From Peribacillus asahii (lineage in GTDB: Bacteria; Bacillota; Bacilli; Bacillales; DSM-1321), in NCBI RefSeq assembly GCF_004006295.1, contig NZ_CP026095.1:1102001-1166000 (forward strand): a DNA stretch of 64,000 bases. Direction: 5' to 3'. Below, piece after piece: positions 25,693 to 34,010 of the stretch. Below the pieces are notes generated by a model. The model was given only the letters and a program-made list of their open reading frames with translations. It had not been told where the DNA came from and searched no databases. The position numbers and the translations under genes are program-made. Numbering within the stretch: position 1 is the stretch's first letter; each line of letters begins with the position of its first letter.

Positions 25693-27066
25693 ATGGCACA
25701 ACATGAATTAAAGAGGGGTTTATCAAATCGGCATGTTCAACTTATCGCGATTGGAGGCACTATTGGTACTGGGTTATTCTTAGGATCCGGCAAAGCGATA
25801 CAACTAGCAGGTCCGTCCATCATCTTTGCCTATTTGATCGTAGGTCTTGCTATTTTTTTTGTGATGAGGGCGTTAGGAGAACTTTTGCTGTCTAAAGCAG
25901 GTTATCAATCGTTTACAGACATTGCCGAAGACTATCTTGGACCTCGGGCAGCATTTGTAACCGGGTGGACATATTGGTTTTGTTGGATTATGACAGCTAT
26001 GGCTGATGTGATTGCTGTTGGGGTATATGTACAATATTGGTTTGATATCCCACAATGGATACCTGCCATTATCTGCTTGATCATTTTATTAGGACTTAAT
26101 CTATTAACCGTAAAGCTTTTTGGAGAATTGGAGTTTTGGTTTGCATTAATAAAGGTCATCACGATTCTCGCATTAATAGGCATTGGGGTTATTTTGCTGG
26201 TGATGGGATTCAAGACAGATGCAGGAACGGTTACGATTCAAAATCTTTGGGAACATGGAGGGCTTTTTCCAAACGGAATATCAGGCTTCTTACTTTCATT
26301 CCAGATGGTTGTCTTTGCCTATGTAGGTGTGGAATTAGTGGGTGTATCGGCAGCGGAAACATCCAATCCAGAAAAAAATATCCCATCGGCGATTAATAAA
26401 ATTCCTTTAAGGATCCTATTTTTCTACGTTGGCGCAATTGTTATCCTATTGTGTGTTAACCCATGGACAGAACTAAATGCAGCAGAAAGTCCTTTTGTAA
26501 AAACGTTTAGTCTAGTAGGGATTCCAATTGCCGCAGGAATTATTAATTTTGTCGTATTAACTTCAGCTGCTTCTGCCTGTAACAGCGGGATGTTTTCAAC
26601 AAGCCGAATCCTGTTTAATTTAAGCAAAAATGACCAAGCGCCATTGCATTTTGCAAAACTGAATAAGAATCACGTACCAAGTAGTGCGTTATGGATATCT
26701 GTGCTTGTCCTATTAGTGGGAGCTCTTTTGAGCAAACTTATACCGGAACAAGCTTTTGGAATCGTGACAACCATTAGTGCGATTTGTTTTATTTGGGTTT
26801 GGGGTGTCATTCTCATTTGTCATTTGAGGTACAAGAAAACACGCCCGCAATTGCAGGCAAGATCCAAATTTAAAGCACCATTCACACCATTTATTAATTA
26901 CGCTGTCCTAACGTTGTTTGCCGTGATTCTCATCATTATGCTGGTTGCTGAAGAAACACGTCCGGCCCTGTTGTTAACACCGATTTGGTTTATTCTATTA
27001 TTTACTCTGTATTCAAATCGTAGAAAAAAGGAAAAAAGTATAAAATTATCTGCCTGGAAAAAATAA
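25693..27066 (+). CDS. Amino acid permease, glycine/D-alanine/D-serine type (CycA-like)
   Basis: The 457-residue APC-family permease has 12 helices and the family opening LSNRHVQLIAIGGTIGTGLFLGSG, MRALGELLL and FSFQMVVFAYVGVELVGVSAAE-like helix 6 text. It matches the AAT subfamily members CycA and AlaP, which take up glycine, D-serine and alanine with H+. The glycine riboswitch in its leader supports glycine or alanine as substrate. An AAGGAGGCG site precedes the ATG. It is transcribed alone. Confidence 0.86.
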   Translation: MAQHELKRGLSNRHVQLIAIGGTIGTGLFLGSGKAIQLAGPSIIFAYLIVGLAIFFVMRALGELLLSKAGYQSFTDIAEDYLGPRAAFVTGWTYWFCWIMTAMADVIAVGVYVQYWFDIPQWIPAIICLIILLGLNLLTVKLFGELEFWFALIKVITILALIGIGVILLVMGFKTDAGTVTIQNLWEHGGLFPNGISGFLLSFQMVVFAYVGVELVGVSAAETSNPEKNIPSAINKIPLRILFFYVGAIVILLCVNPWTELNAAESPFVKTFSLVGIPIAAGIINFVVLTSAASACNSGMFSTSRILFNLSKNDQAPLHFAKLNKNHVPSSALWISVLVLLVGALLSKLIPEQAFGIVTTISAICFIWVWGVILICHLRYKKTRPQLQARSKFKAPFTPFINYAVLTLFAVILIIMLVAEETRPALLLTPIWFILLFTLYSNRRKKEKSIKLSAWKK

Positions 27067-27288
27067 GGTGGCGTTTTTAAGTTTAACGAATGGGCTTGAA
27101 TTTTGAGCAGTATCTGTTTAAGGGGGCACCGAAAGGCTCCCTTAAGGCTTGTTAATGGCTACAAAAAGGGGCAATTGATAAAAATTCTGTTACGGAAGAA
27201 CTTCGAGCCAATAAAAACCATTTGGAATAATGCTCCATTAAGATCCTTTGAACAAATAAAAAAGATATGTCGAATTTTCGACACACCT
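27067..27288. other. Intergenic region with minus-strand terminator
   Basis: No gene is supported. A perfect palindrome TGTCGAA/TTCGACA near 27268-27284, followed on the minus strand by a T-rich tract, would end the transporter remnant that lies to its right. Confidence 0.5.
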
Positions 27289-27417
27289 TCATTCGTCCGT
27301 ATTCATTTCTTCAGCCATTTTGTCATCCTCGGGAGCGCTAGGAAACGTGGTAGACAGGAACAAATAAAGTATTATGGAACATATCAGTGACCAAGCAAAT
27401 GGTTTTGGTGCGGTTCT
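27289..27417 (-). pseudogene. C-terminal remnant of a multi-helix transporter
   Basis: On the minus strand a frame reads a last hydrophobic helix, PFAWSLICSIILYLFLS, followed by an acidic tail SAPEDDKMAEEMNTDE and a stop, then a terminator. This looks like the end of a membrane transporter whose main part has been lost; the frame has no start upstream before 27417. The family cannot be fixed from 42 residues. Confidence 0.45.
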
Positions 27418-27638
27418 TAATTGTTTGTTTCATATTGTATGTGTCCTTTGATTTTATTTAAACTCCTGTCAATCTTGGAAACTAGCATATGTAGTTCTTC
27501 ATTTTCCGAAGCAGAGAAATCTTCTCCGTGTGATTTCGAATAGGATATGCTTGCGTTAATCAATTTTAAGCATGACCTAATTAATGCTAAATCTGTTTTG
27601 ATTGTTTCCTTGTTTAAGATATCGACGTCTCTTATCAT
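27417..27638 (-). CDS. Small hypothetical protein
   Basis: The 73-residue soluble helical protein has an excellent AAGGAGGAAGC site before its ATG, which supports expression. Its sequence (LALIRSCLKLINASISYSKS) is consistent with a short helical hairpin. I do not recognise a family. It ends at the edge of the transporter remnant. Confidence 0.55.
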   Translation of the reverse strand: MIRDVDILNKETIKTDLALIRSCLKLINASISYSKSHGEDFSASENEELHMLVSKIDRSLNKIKGHIQYETNN

Positions 27639-27727
27639 TTGTGCTTCCTCCTTGATGAATCCTAAGTCAATTTCAAATGACCTTGGGAATTCATTGGTAC
27701 GCTTGAGTTCTTAAATATGAAAAAAAT

Positions 27728-27889
27728 TCACAACCCCTTGTCCCGTAGCTCAGCATCTCGAATTTCAGCATGTAACACTTGAGCTACTTTATGGTCGTAT
27801 TTTGCTAGTTCATCTACTAAATGCGTAACATTATTCTTCATTAATTCTTTAGCGATTGAACGCAATACCTGTGCTTTTTCCCATTCCAT
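27728..27889 (-). CDS. Small hypothetical protein, 53 residues
   Basis: A minus-strand frame encodes 53 residues starting MEWEKAQVLRSIAKELMKNN, a charged amphipathic helical protein with HKVAQVLHAEIRDAELRDKG at the end. A weak GGAG lies 11 bases before the ATG. It reads like a genuine small Bacillus protein, but without an ortholog I cannot assign a function. Confidence 0.5.
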   Translation of the reverse strand: MEWEKAQVLRSIAKELMKNNVTHLVDELAKYDHKVAQVLHAEIRDAELRDKGL

Positions 27890-28241
27890 TCTCAATCAAC
27901 TCCAATTCATGCTATTTATACCATTTTTATAATCGTATACTGAGCCAATTTTACTGTAAAGCGAAATTTATTTTACTTATCATAAAAATAATTTAAAGTT
28001 AATAGATTTTGATTAGCGTTGAGTGAACTTGACACTCTATATTATATTTAGCTGAATTCAACTATGTAGATATAGTTATTCAAGTCAATCAATAAAAAAG
28101 GCATATTCAGAATTGGGGACTGAATAGGTCTTTTTTTATTTTGATTAAACTTAGGGGATTTTGAGAAGATTTTATTTATTTACATTTCATATCATACGCT
28201 GTAATTTTAGACAAGGGGATAGATTGAAAGTAAGGGATTAA
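27890..28241. other. Intergenic region with a terminator-like hairpin
   Basis: No gene is seen. ATATTCAG/CTGAATA arms at about 28100-28127 followed by seven T form a plausible terminator. The remainder is AT-rich. Confidence 0.45.
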
Positions 28242-28721
28242 GTGAATTTATGTAGAGTAGGTGTCGTTTTGGAATATGTGATGGATTTAGTATCCTTGCT
28301 TGAGAAGAAAAAAATAAAGGTAACTGAAATACCTAAGTGGGGAACGTATTTAAGAAAACAATGGGAAGATAACTTTGCCAATCATCTTAGTGACAAAGAA
28401 AAGAATTCTATTTACTTTTATGATGAAGATGGCTGCTGTGGCTACCTATGGCATGTATTTAGCTGGGAAAAAAAGCAGTGCTTAAAAGAAGAACAAGCTG
28501 ATTGGGCATTTAACAAAGAATCAAAGAAATCTTGTTATGTTTTTTATCAGCATTCTAATGATGCGTTAATTCTTGAAAAGGCTTCGTCTTTAAATGCAGA
28601 TGATTTTCTAAATGAAGAAGATGTGTATGTAGTAGATAAGGAATTCAACTGGACTTATGTGAGAACCCATGAAACAGACTGGTGTGGTCCTTATTTTAGT
28701 AGAAAAGATAAAACAATTTAA
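28242..28721 (+). CDS. DUF4275-like protein
   Basis: This protein of up to 159 residues has the DUF4275 pattern: KVTEIPKWGTYLRKQWEDNFANHLS, then a Trp-rich DGCCGYLWHVFSWEKK and the C-terminal DFNWTYVRTHETDWCGPYF-like segment. The listed GTG start has a weak site; ATG 28281 is a plausible alternative and would give 146 residues starting MDLVSLLEKKK. It lies 23 bp before a lipoprotein gene, so the two may be cotranscribed. Molecular function is unknown. Confidence 0.7.
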   Translation: MNLCRVGVVLEYVMDLVSLLEKKKIKVTEIPKWGTYLRKQWEDNFANHLSDKEKNSIYFYDEDGCCGYLWHVFSWEKKQCLKEEQADWAFNKESKKSCYVFYQHSNDALILEKASSLNADDFLNEEDVYVVDKEFNWTYVRTHETDWCGPYFSRKDKTI

Positions 28722-28744
28722 AGTTATATAGAGGATGGGGGATC

Positions 28745-29179
28745 TTGAAAACTATTTTTTCAATATTTCTGGTTGTTTGTTTTCTGATTTTAACAGGTTG
28801 TCAATCACAACAAGCAGAAACAATGGTTCTCTTAGATGAAAAAATTTCAGAGGTTAAAATTTCAAAATCAAAAGGTTTTGGTGGGATGAATGAAGATTTC
28901 GTTTTGTCATTCAAAGATAAGAAATCCATTGATATTTTTAAGAAGGCGATTACGACTGCTGTTAAACAACCAGGTAAGGTTGATATAACTGAACCTAATT
29001 ACGATGTTATGGTGGAATACAAATCAGACGGAGAAGGACTACCTACACATGGAATTCATTTATGGTTAGGGAAGGAAAATGAAAAGAGTACGTTTATGTA
29101 TATTACTAATGACACTATTTATCTGACTTCTCCACAAATGACGAAGGAGTTAAGGGAGTTGATACTTTCGGAAGAATAA
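28745..29179 (+). CDS. Putative lipoprotein
   Basis: The 144-residue protein begins with TTG behind GATGGGGG and has a signal peptide with lipobox LTGC (Cys at residue 19). The mature domain alternates strands and charged turns (KISEVKISKSKGFGGMNEDF, GIHLWLGKENEKSTFMYI) and resembles small Bacillus cell-surface lipoproteins of unknown function. It follows the DUF4275-like gene closely. Confidence 0.68.
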   Translation: MKTIFSIFLVVCFLILTGCQSQQAETMVLLDEKISEVKISKSKGFGGMNEDFVLSFKDKKSIDIFKKAITTAVKQPGKVDITEPNYDVMVEYKSDGEGLPTHGIHLWLGKENEKSTFMYITNDTIYLTSPQMTKELRELILSEE

Positions 29180-29374
29180 ATGTAACAACTTTACAAAATT
29201 CCTATTGTTGGTAAGATTCAAGTAGGAGTTTAGTAATTGATTTTATAATGAGGAAACGTGTTAAAAATAAAAGACATACAAGGTGCTTATAAATTGAACT
29301 AATGGGTTGTTTTGCTTGCAGCCAGATTGTCAGCACAGCACTGTGTCATAAATATCAAAGGAGGAAAAGACAGT

Positions 29375-29758
29375 ATGAGAATCGTTGTTACCAGTATATT
29401 TGTACAAGATCAAGAAAAGGCACTGGAGTTTTATTCAGAAAAACTAGGGTTTGTAAAAAAGGAGGACGTTCCTGCCGGAGAATTTAGGTGGATAACGCTT
29501 GTTTCTCCAGATGATCAAGACGGTACTGAGCTTTTACTCGAACCGAATGTCCATCCTGCCGCAAAGGAATACCAAAAGAAGATATTTGACGAGGGTATCC
29601 CAGCAACAATGTTTGGCGTCGCAGACATTCGCAAAGAATACGAACGATTAATGGAAAAAGGCGTGAAGTTTACTATGGAACCGACAAAAATGGGCGAAGT
29701 CACAATAGCTGTCTTCGACGATACATGCGGCAATCTTATTCAAATCGTGCAGAAGTAA
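29375..29758 (+). CDS. VOC-family (glyoxalase/bleomycin-resistance-like) protein
   Basis: The 127-residue protein is a single VOC module pair: VVTSIFVQDQEKALEFYSEKLGFVKK at the N terminus and PTKMGEVTIAVFDDTCGNLIQIVQ at the C terminus. Such proteins bind a divalent metal and modify or sequester small molecules; the substrate is unknown. ATG 29375 with AAGGAGGAAAAG is the clear start, although the frame is open further upstream. A terminator follows. Confidence 0.85.
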   Translation: MRIVVTSIFVQDQEKALEFYSEKLGFVKKEDVPAGEFRWITLVSPDDQDGTELLLEPNVHPAAKEYQKKIFDEGIPATMFGVADIRKEYERLMEKGVKFTMEPTKMGEVTIAVFDDTCGNLIQIVQK

Positions 29759-29799
29759 CTTTATGGTGAAGTAACGTGGCTCTTAATGACTTTATTGGT

Positions 29800-29832
29800 A
29801 AACAAAATCTTCCGAGACGGAAGATTTTGTTT
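29800..29832. terminator. Bidirectional terminator between the VOC gene and trmL
   Basis: AAACAAAATCTTCC and GGAAGATTTTGTTT form a perfect 14-bp stem with a GAGAC loop, flanked by T-rich sequence on both strands. Confidence 0.9.
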
Positions 29833-30301
29833 ATTTTAAATGGGGATATCCTTGCTGGCGCAGGGCCTCATATACTAATATAGCAGCTGTATTCGAAAGG
29901 TTCAGTGAACGAACATGATTACTCATTGGTATTCTTAAAAAGTGATCTTCATTTTTTTCTAGTAAATCTTTTGGTAAACCGGTTGTTTCTTTTCCAAACA
30001 TAAAATAATGTTCTTTTGATACATCACTGAAGTCAAAGGCTGAATGTGTTTTTTCACCAAACGTCTCAATATAGTAAAACGCACCTTGATTTTTTGAGAA
30101 AAAGTCATCCAATGAATCATAATACGTTATGTTTATAAGCTGCCAGAAATCTAAACCTGCTTGTTTGATCATTTTTTCATCTGTTGAAAAGCCAAGAGGT
30201 CGGATTAAGTGTAAGGCTGTATCCGTTGCGGCACAAGTAAGTGCAATATTTGCGGTATTAGCCGGAATTTCTGGTTGATATAGTACAACATGTATTGCCA
30301 A
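29831..30301 (-). CDS. trmL: tRNA (cytidine/uridine(34)-2'-O)-methyltransferase
   Basis: The 156-residue SPOUT-class enzyme matches TrmL/YibK (CspR): VVLYQPEIPANTANIALTCA at the N terminus, FGKETTGLP at the knot, and IPMSNHVRSLNLSNTAAILVYEALRQ at the C-terminal cofactor site. It methylates the ribose at wobble position 34 of tRNA-Leu isoacceptors using SAM. It is a single gene; its 3' end touches the bidirectional terminator. Confidence 0.93.
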   Translation of the reverse strand: MAIHVVLYQPEIPANTANIALTCAATDTALHLIRPLGFSTDEKMIKQAGLDFWQLINITYYDSLDDFFSKNQGAFYYIETFGEKTHSAFDFSDVSKEHYFMFGKETTGLPKDLLEKNEDHFLRIPMSNHVRSLNLSNTAAILVYEALRQQGYPHLK

Positions 30302-30607
30302 GAATGGTCACCTCTATTTTTATTTTACCCTCCAAATTATAGCATACAGGTTGTGAAGATTTGTACTTAAACGGAGCAGGATAGGTAAAGGGGAATAGTG
30401 TAGAATTAACAATATATAAAAAACTTTATTAAAAGTTTATTTATTGTATTTTCATAATGCTGATTAGAAGTTCTGATGAAAAAAGAACTTCTTTTTTGTT
30501 TGTTGGAGGATGTAGCGAACAAGTTGAGAAGTTCTACGGCTTGTTGTTTATTTTTGGCTGATTATTGGAATAATGAATACAACTAGTAGAAATAAGGAGT
30601 GTTTAGT
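30302..30607. other. Intergenic region with a terminator-like hairpin
   Basis: No gene is visible. AGAAGTTC and GAACTTCT arms at about 30465-30491 followed by TTTTTT form a possible plus-strand terminator with no obvious upstream gene. An AAGGAG site for the next small gene lies at the right edge. Confidence 0.45.
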
Positions 30608-30748
30608 ATGAGTAAAAAATGTTATGGTTGTGACTCAACAAACATTTATATCGAAGAAGAAGTATTTGAAGAGGATTATATTATCCAACTTTATATTTGT
30701 GATAATTGTGAAGTAAGCGGCACCAGATTGGAATATTATACTGATTAA
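30608..30748 (+). CDS. Small zinc-ribbon-like protein
   Basis: A 46-residue frame starting MSKKCYGCDSTNIYIEEE has two CxxC pairs (CYGC and CDNC) about 30 residues apart, the pattern of a minimal zinc ribbon. An AAGGAG site is well placed before the ATG. The acidic middle suggests a regulatory or nucleic-acid-associated small protein. Family not recognised. Confidence 0.62.
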   Translation: MSKKCYGCDSTNIYIEEEVFEEDYIIQLYICDNCEVSGTRLEYYTD

Positions 30749-30760
30749 AAACAAATAGGC

Positions 30761-30816
30761 AGGTGCCTGTCCCCAAATCGCTTAACGTTGTAAAGCAGTG
30801 TGAGAGACAGGCACCT
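30761..30816. repeat. Palindromic repeat of the GGTGCCTGTCCCC family
   Basis: The left arm AGGTGCCTGTCCCC and right arm GAGACAGGCACCT bracket a 30-nt interior. Related palindromes occur near 16.1, 36.4, 37.15 and 46.15 kb, with a half site at 32.73 kb. Confidence 0.8.
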
Positions 30817-30821
30817 GTGTA

Positions 30822-31316
30822 TTATTTAGAAGTGAATATAAATCTTTCTTTTAATGGCGTGCCTTCACTTCCTTTTTGAGTCCAAACAATTTCTACTTCT
30901 AATTCGGACGCTTCTTCAGCTAAAAGAAAACTATGAAATTGATAGGGGATTTTCTCATTCAATTGTTCTGCTAAAGAAACGGATTGTTCAAAGCGGTTTT
31001 TATTACAATCAGTTTGATCAGGACAGCCAAATAGTGCATATTTTGTTTTAGAATTCGGTTGGTTTCTAAACAGATGGATTTCTGCAGATAACACGTCTTC
31101 ACCAATGTTATCAACCTTTAAAGAATACCTATGGAAGTTTCCTTCCTTTGATTTTACTAGCCCTGTACCACCTAGTTTAGCTTTGTCTAATTTAACTGAC
31201 CATTGTTTCGTTGTTTGTTCGGCCGGTAATTTATCAAACGTTAAAGCTTCTGTCTCTAGAGCTGTTGAGGAGATAAATAAAAGAGATAGTAGACATATTG
31301 CAAATATTTTTTTCAT
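30822..31316 (-). CDS. Putative secreted protein of unknown function
   Basis: The 164-residue protein has a typical Sec signal peptide (MKKIFAICLLSLLFISSTAL, cleavage likely near residues 24-26) and no lipobox. The mature domain contains two Cys in FGCPDQTDCNKN and a beta-rich region. I do not recognise the family. It is transcribed alone and its 3' end is adjacent to a palindromic repeat that could act as terminator. Confidence 0.68.
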   Translation of the reverse strand: MKKIFAICLLSLLFISSTALETEALTFDKLPAEQTTKQWSVKLDKAKLGGTGLVKSKEGNFHRYSLKVDNIGEDVLSAEIHLFRNQPNSKTKYALFGCPDQTDCNKNRFEQSVSLAEQLNEKIPYQFHSFLLAEEASELEVEIVWTQKGSEGTPLKERFIFTSK

Positions 31317-31465
31317 TGTTACGGTTACCCCCTAATTTTATTTTCTTATATTTTTCTCAAATTAAAATAAAGTATGCGGTTTTTAATGAATGGTTGAAGT
31401 AGAGAGCTTATTGAGCTAAACCAGCTGATAGATTATCAAGAAAAACAAAAATACTCTAACATAAA

Positions 31466-31499
31466 AAAACAGCGGGAAATGAATGCTTCCCGCTGTTTT
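31466..31499. terminator. Terminator after the EamA transporter gene
   Basis: AACAGCGGGAA and TTCCCGCTGTT form an 11-bp stem with a short loop. A/T tracts flank both sides; it lies a few bases beyond the minus-strand stop codon. Confidence 0.85.
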
Positions 31500-31504
31500 G
31501 TACA

Positions 31505-32401
31505 TTATTTAGCTGATTTTATCTTTAATCGCTTTGAAAATTTCATTGATTGATTTTCGCTAACGAATGTTGAGCCTAACAGCAATGCACCACCAAGCAT
31601 TTGAACAACTGTCATTTGTTCTTGCAAGATTACAGCAGAAATCACTAATGATGTGATGGGGTCTGCATAACTTAATGCAGCGATGCTTTGCCCTTTTAAT
31701 TTCTGCATACCTGAGAAGAATAACAAAAATCCAATACCTGTGTGTACAATCCCTAAGATTAAAATAAATGGAATGGAAGAACTTGATGCTTCAAAAATGC
31801 CAAATCCTTCAGTAAAGAATACATATGGCATGAGAAGCAAGGTCGAAGTTCCAAGCTGAATGAATGTAATTTCGAGCCCGTTCATGTTTTTGATGAACTT
31901 GTTGAATAGCATTAATGAAGCGTAGAATATAGCTGCCATTAATCCATAGCCAATGCCAAGTAAATGATCTAATCCAGATGTACTTACACCACTATTGCCA
32001 ACAATCAATAACATACCTAGCATGGCTATACCAATGCAGATTATTTTCTTTGCAGATAATTTCTCCTTAAGTACCAGCGGCGAAAGAATCAGGACAAAGA
32101 CAGGTGCAAAATAATAACTTAGTGCTGCATTAGAAATGGTTGTATGCTTGTACGCTTGGAAAAGGAAAATCCAATTTCCACCTAATGCAATACTCGAAAG
32201 TAATAAAACCAAAGCATTTGCTTTAACCAATGCCCATGAAAATTTTTTCTTCATCATGAACATGACTGTCATTAAAAAGAAACTACCAACTAAACCACGT
32301 AATAAAGCTATTTCACTCGAAGATAAATCAATGTATCTTACAAATACACCAATCGTACCAAAGATGATCATTGATAATAGGAACTGAATGTTAGATTTCA
32401 T
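31505..32401 (-). CDS. DMT superfamily transporter with two EamA domains
   Basis: The 298-residue protein has ten hydrophobic helices forming two EamA repeats, with IIFGTIGVFVRYIDLSSSEIALLRG in the first and GIVHTGIGFLLFFSGMQKL in the second. EamA proteins export amino acids or other metabolites. The start has GAAGGAG just upstream. A 12-bp hairpin and a short ORF precede it, suggesting a regulated leader. Confidence 0.84.
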   Translation of the reverse strand: MKSNIQFLLSMIIFGTIGVFVRYIDLSSSEIALLRGLVGSFFLMTVMFMMKKKFSWALVKANALVLLLSSIALGGNWIFLFQAYKHTTISNAALSYYFAPVFVLILSPLVLKEKLSAKKIICIGIAMLGMLLIVGNSGVSTSGLDHLLGIGYGLMAAIFYASLMLFNKFIKNMNGLEITFIQLGTSTLLLMPYVFFTEGFGIFEASSSSIPFILILGIVHTGIGFLLFFSGMQKLKGQSIAALSYADPITSLVISAVILQEQMTVVQMLGGALLLGSTFVSENQSMKFSKRLKIKSAK

Positions 32402-32414
32402 CGTCTACTCCTTC

Positions 32415-32447
32415 GAATCTGCGAAACAGCTTATATTTCGCAGATTC
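32415..32447 (-). promoter_or_regulatory. Leader hairpin ahead of the EamA gene
   Basis: GAATCTGCGAAA and TTTCGCAGATTC form a perfect 12-bp stem that ends just before the ribosome binding site of the EamA gene on the minus strand. It lacks a T-run in that direction, so it is more likely to affect translation or RNA stability than termination. Confidence 0.6.
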
Positions 32448-32564
32448 TTAATCTGTTTTTAATATAAGCTTATTCAGTGCTGATTTAACAGCTGAAGTAA
32501 ACGGTGGCGGCGGTGATGTTGAAAAGGACTTCCAAGTATATAAATGTATATTGGATAATGGCAT
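32448..32564 (-). CDS. Possible leader peptide, 38 residues
   Basis: A minus-strand frame starting MPLSNIHLYTWKSFSTSPPP has an AGGGGGA site before its ATG and contains a run of four Pro residues. It stops at the base of the hairpin that precedes the EamA gene. The arrangement resembles a leader-peptide attenuator, with a Pro run that could slow ribosomes. It may equally be a decayed gene. Confidence 0.4.
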   Translation of the reverse strand: MPLSNIHLYTWKSFSTSPPPPFTSAVKSALNKLILKTD

Positions 32565-32862
32565 AATAATCCCCCTATTTCTATTAGCATATTGATATTG
32601 TCTAATTATACTTTATAGAAGCTTATTGAACTATAAGGTCTGTTTCTGCAACAGCGAATTTATTAGGTGAATTCTAGAAAAAGGAAACATGGAGTGAAGT
32701 TATTTGTAATAAGTAATCAACCTAAACAGCTGGGGGACAGGCACCTTAACTAAGTCTGTTAAATGACGTTCTTTTGTGTATTCAGTATGAGGTAAATCGT
32801 TTGTAATCGTTTAAATGTTACAATATACTGAATATTAGGGATATTTTAACATTTGATTCGAG
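32565..32862. other. Intergenic region with a half palindrome
   Basis: No gene is seen. A lone right arm, GGGGGACAGGCACC (32732-32745), belongs to the dispersed palindrome family. The rest is AT-rich and precedes the oxidoreductase promoter. Confidence 0.5.
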
Positions 32863-32876
32863 TGAACGCTCGTTCA
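32863..32876 (+). promoter_or_regulatory. TetR-type operator before the MDR oxidoreductase gene
   Basis: TGAACGCTCGTTCA is a perfect 14-base palindrome of the type bound by TetR-family repressors. It lies 26 bp upstream of the oxidoreductase ATG. No TetR gene adjoins it. Confidence 0.65.
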
Positions 32877-32901
32877 ATCTATACTTTTAGGGGGAAAATA
32901 G

Positions 32902-33906
32902 ATGAAAGCCATTGTTTTGCGAGAATTAGGCGGACCTACTCAATTAAGATATGAAGATGTGGAAGTTCCGACGCCAAAAGCAAATGAAGTTTTAGTAAAA
33001 CTTAAATATGCATCATTAAATCGAAGAGACCTATGGATTACTTATGGACAGTATCCAGGGATGGAACTGCCATCTATTTTAGGAGCAGATGGAGCAGGTG
33101 AGGTCGCTGCTGTTGGAGAGCAAGTTTCTGAAATTAAAGTAGGAAGTGCTGTTGTTATTAACCCCGCTTTGAATTGGGGAGAAAGCCGAGCTTTCCATGG
33201 ACCGGATCACCGTATATTAGGAATGCCATCCGATGGTACATATGCTGAATATGTAGTTGTTCCAGCAGAGAATGTTTTTACAAAACCAACATATCTTTCT
33301 TGGGAAGAAGCGGCTGCCTTACCATTAGCAGGTGTAACAGCTTTTCGTTCCCTTATGTACAGGGGCAACCTTAAAAAGGGAGAAAACGTTCTTATTCCTG
33401 GAATTGGGAGTGGTGTTGCCCTACTTGCCCTACAGATTGCTGTAGCACATGGGGCAAATGTATTTGTTACATCTAGTAGCGATGAGAAACTTGAAAGAGC
33501 AAAGCAGCTTGGGGCAAAAGGCGGGGTGAATTATCGCTCGGAAAACTGGGTAAAAGAAATGAAAAAGCTAATGGATGGTGCGGACCTCATCATCGATAGC
33601 GTTGGTGGAGAAAACTTCAATCATTTGATTAATTTAGCTAAACCAGGTGGACGTATCGTTAATTTCGGTGCTACAAGCGGAACAGTTAAAGAACTACTTC
33701 TTCCACGAATATTTTTTAAACAATTGGATATAAAAGGGTCTACAATGGGAAGCCCAGAAGATTTTAAAGAGATGCTCCAATTTTTTGAAGAACATAAAAT
33801 TTCTCCATATGTTGATAAATGTTATCCTCTTAAAGAAGCAATAGAAGCGTTGATTTATATGGAAAATGCGGTTAACTTTGGGAAAATTACCTTAAAGATT
33901 GAATAA
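32902..33906 (+). CDS. MDR-family NAD(P)-dependent oxidoreductase, YogA-like
   Basis: The 334-residue protein has the medium-chain dehydrogenase fold: MKAIVLRELGGPTQLRYEDVEVP, GADGAGEVAAVGEQV and the nucleotide-binding VLIPGIGSGVALLALQIA. Structural and catalytic zinc Cys ligands are largely absent, so it belongs with quinone oxidoreductase-like enzymes such as B. subtilis YogA. It probably reduces an activated alkene, quinone or aldehyde. A GGGGG site precedes the ATG, and a TetR-type palindrome lies in its promoter region. Confidence 0.84.
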   Translation: MKAIVLRELGGPTQLRYEDVEVPTPKANEVLVKLKYASLNRRDLWITYGQYPGMELPSILGADGAGEVAAVGEQVSEIKVGSAVVINPALNWGESRAFHGPDHRILGMPSDGTYAEYVVVPAENVFTKPTYLSWEEAAALPLAGVTAFRSLMYRGNLKKGENVLIPGIGSGVALLALQIAVAHGANVFVTSSSDEKLERAKQLGAKGGVNYRSENWVKEMKKLMDGADLIIDSVGGENFNHLINLAKPGGRIVNFGATSGTVKELLLPRIFFKQLDIKGSTMGSPEDFKEMLQFFEEHKISPYVDKCYPLKEAIEALIYMENAVNFGKITLKIE

Positions 33907-33940
33907 TAAAGTTTAGAAATGATTTTATTTGAACTACTCT

Positions 33941-34010
33941 TTTAGGTGAAACAAATGGAATGAACGGATGTCAAAGTTAAACAGGGGTTGCTGCGGCAAT
34001 CCTTTTCTTT
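33941..34010 (+). repeat. Dispersed terminator repeat, copy interrupted by the intron
   Basis: GAAACAAATGGAATGAACGG and the following 45 bp recur at 38814-38880. The element ends in a hairpin, GGGTTGC-TGCG-GCAATCC, followed by TTTTCTTT. A group II intron starts directly after this terminator. Confidence 0.85.

Noticed and set aside
27103..27390. 95-codon plus-strand frame
   Set aside because: No ribosome binding site; it runs through a terminator palindrome and is antisense to the transporter remnant.
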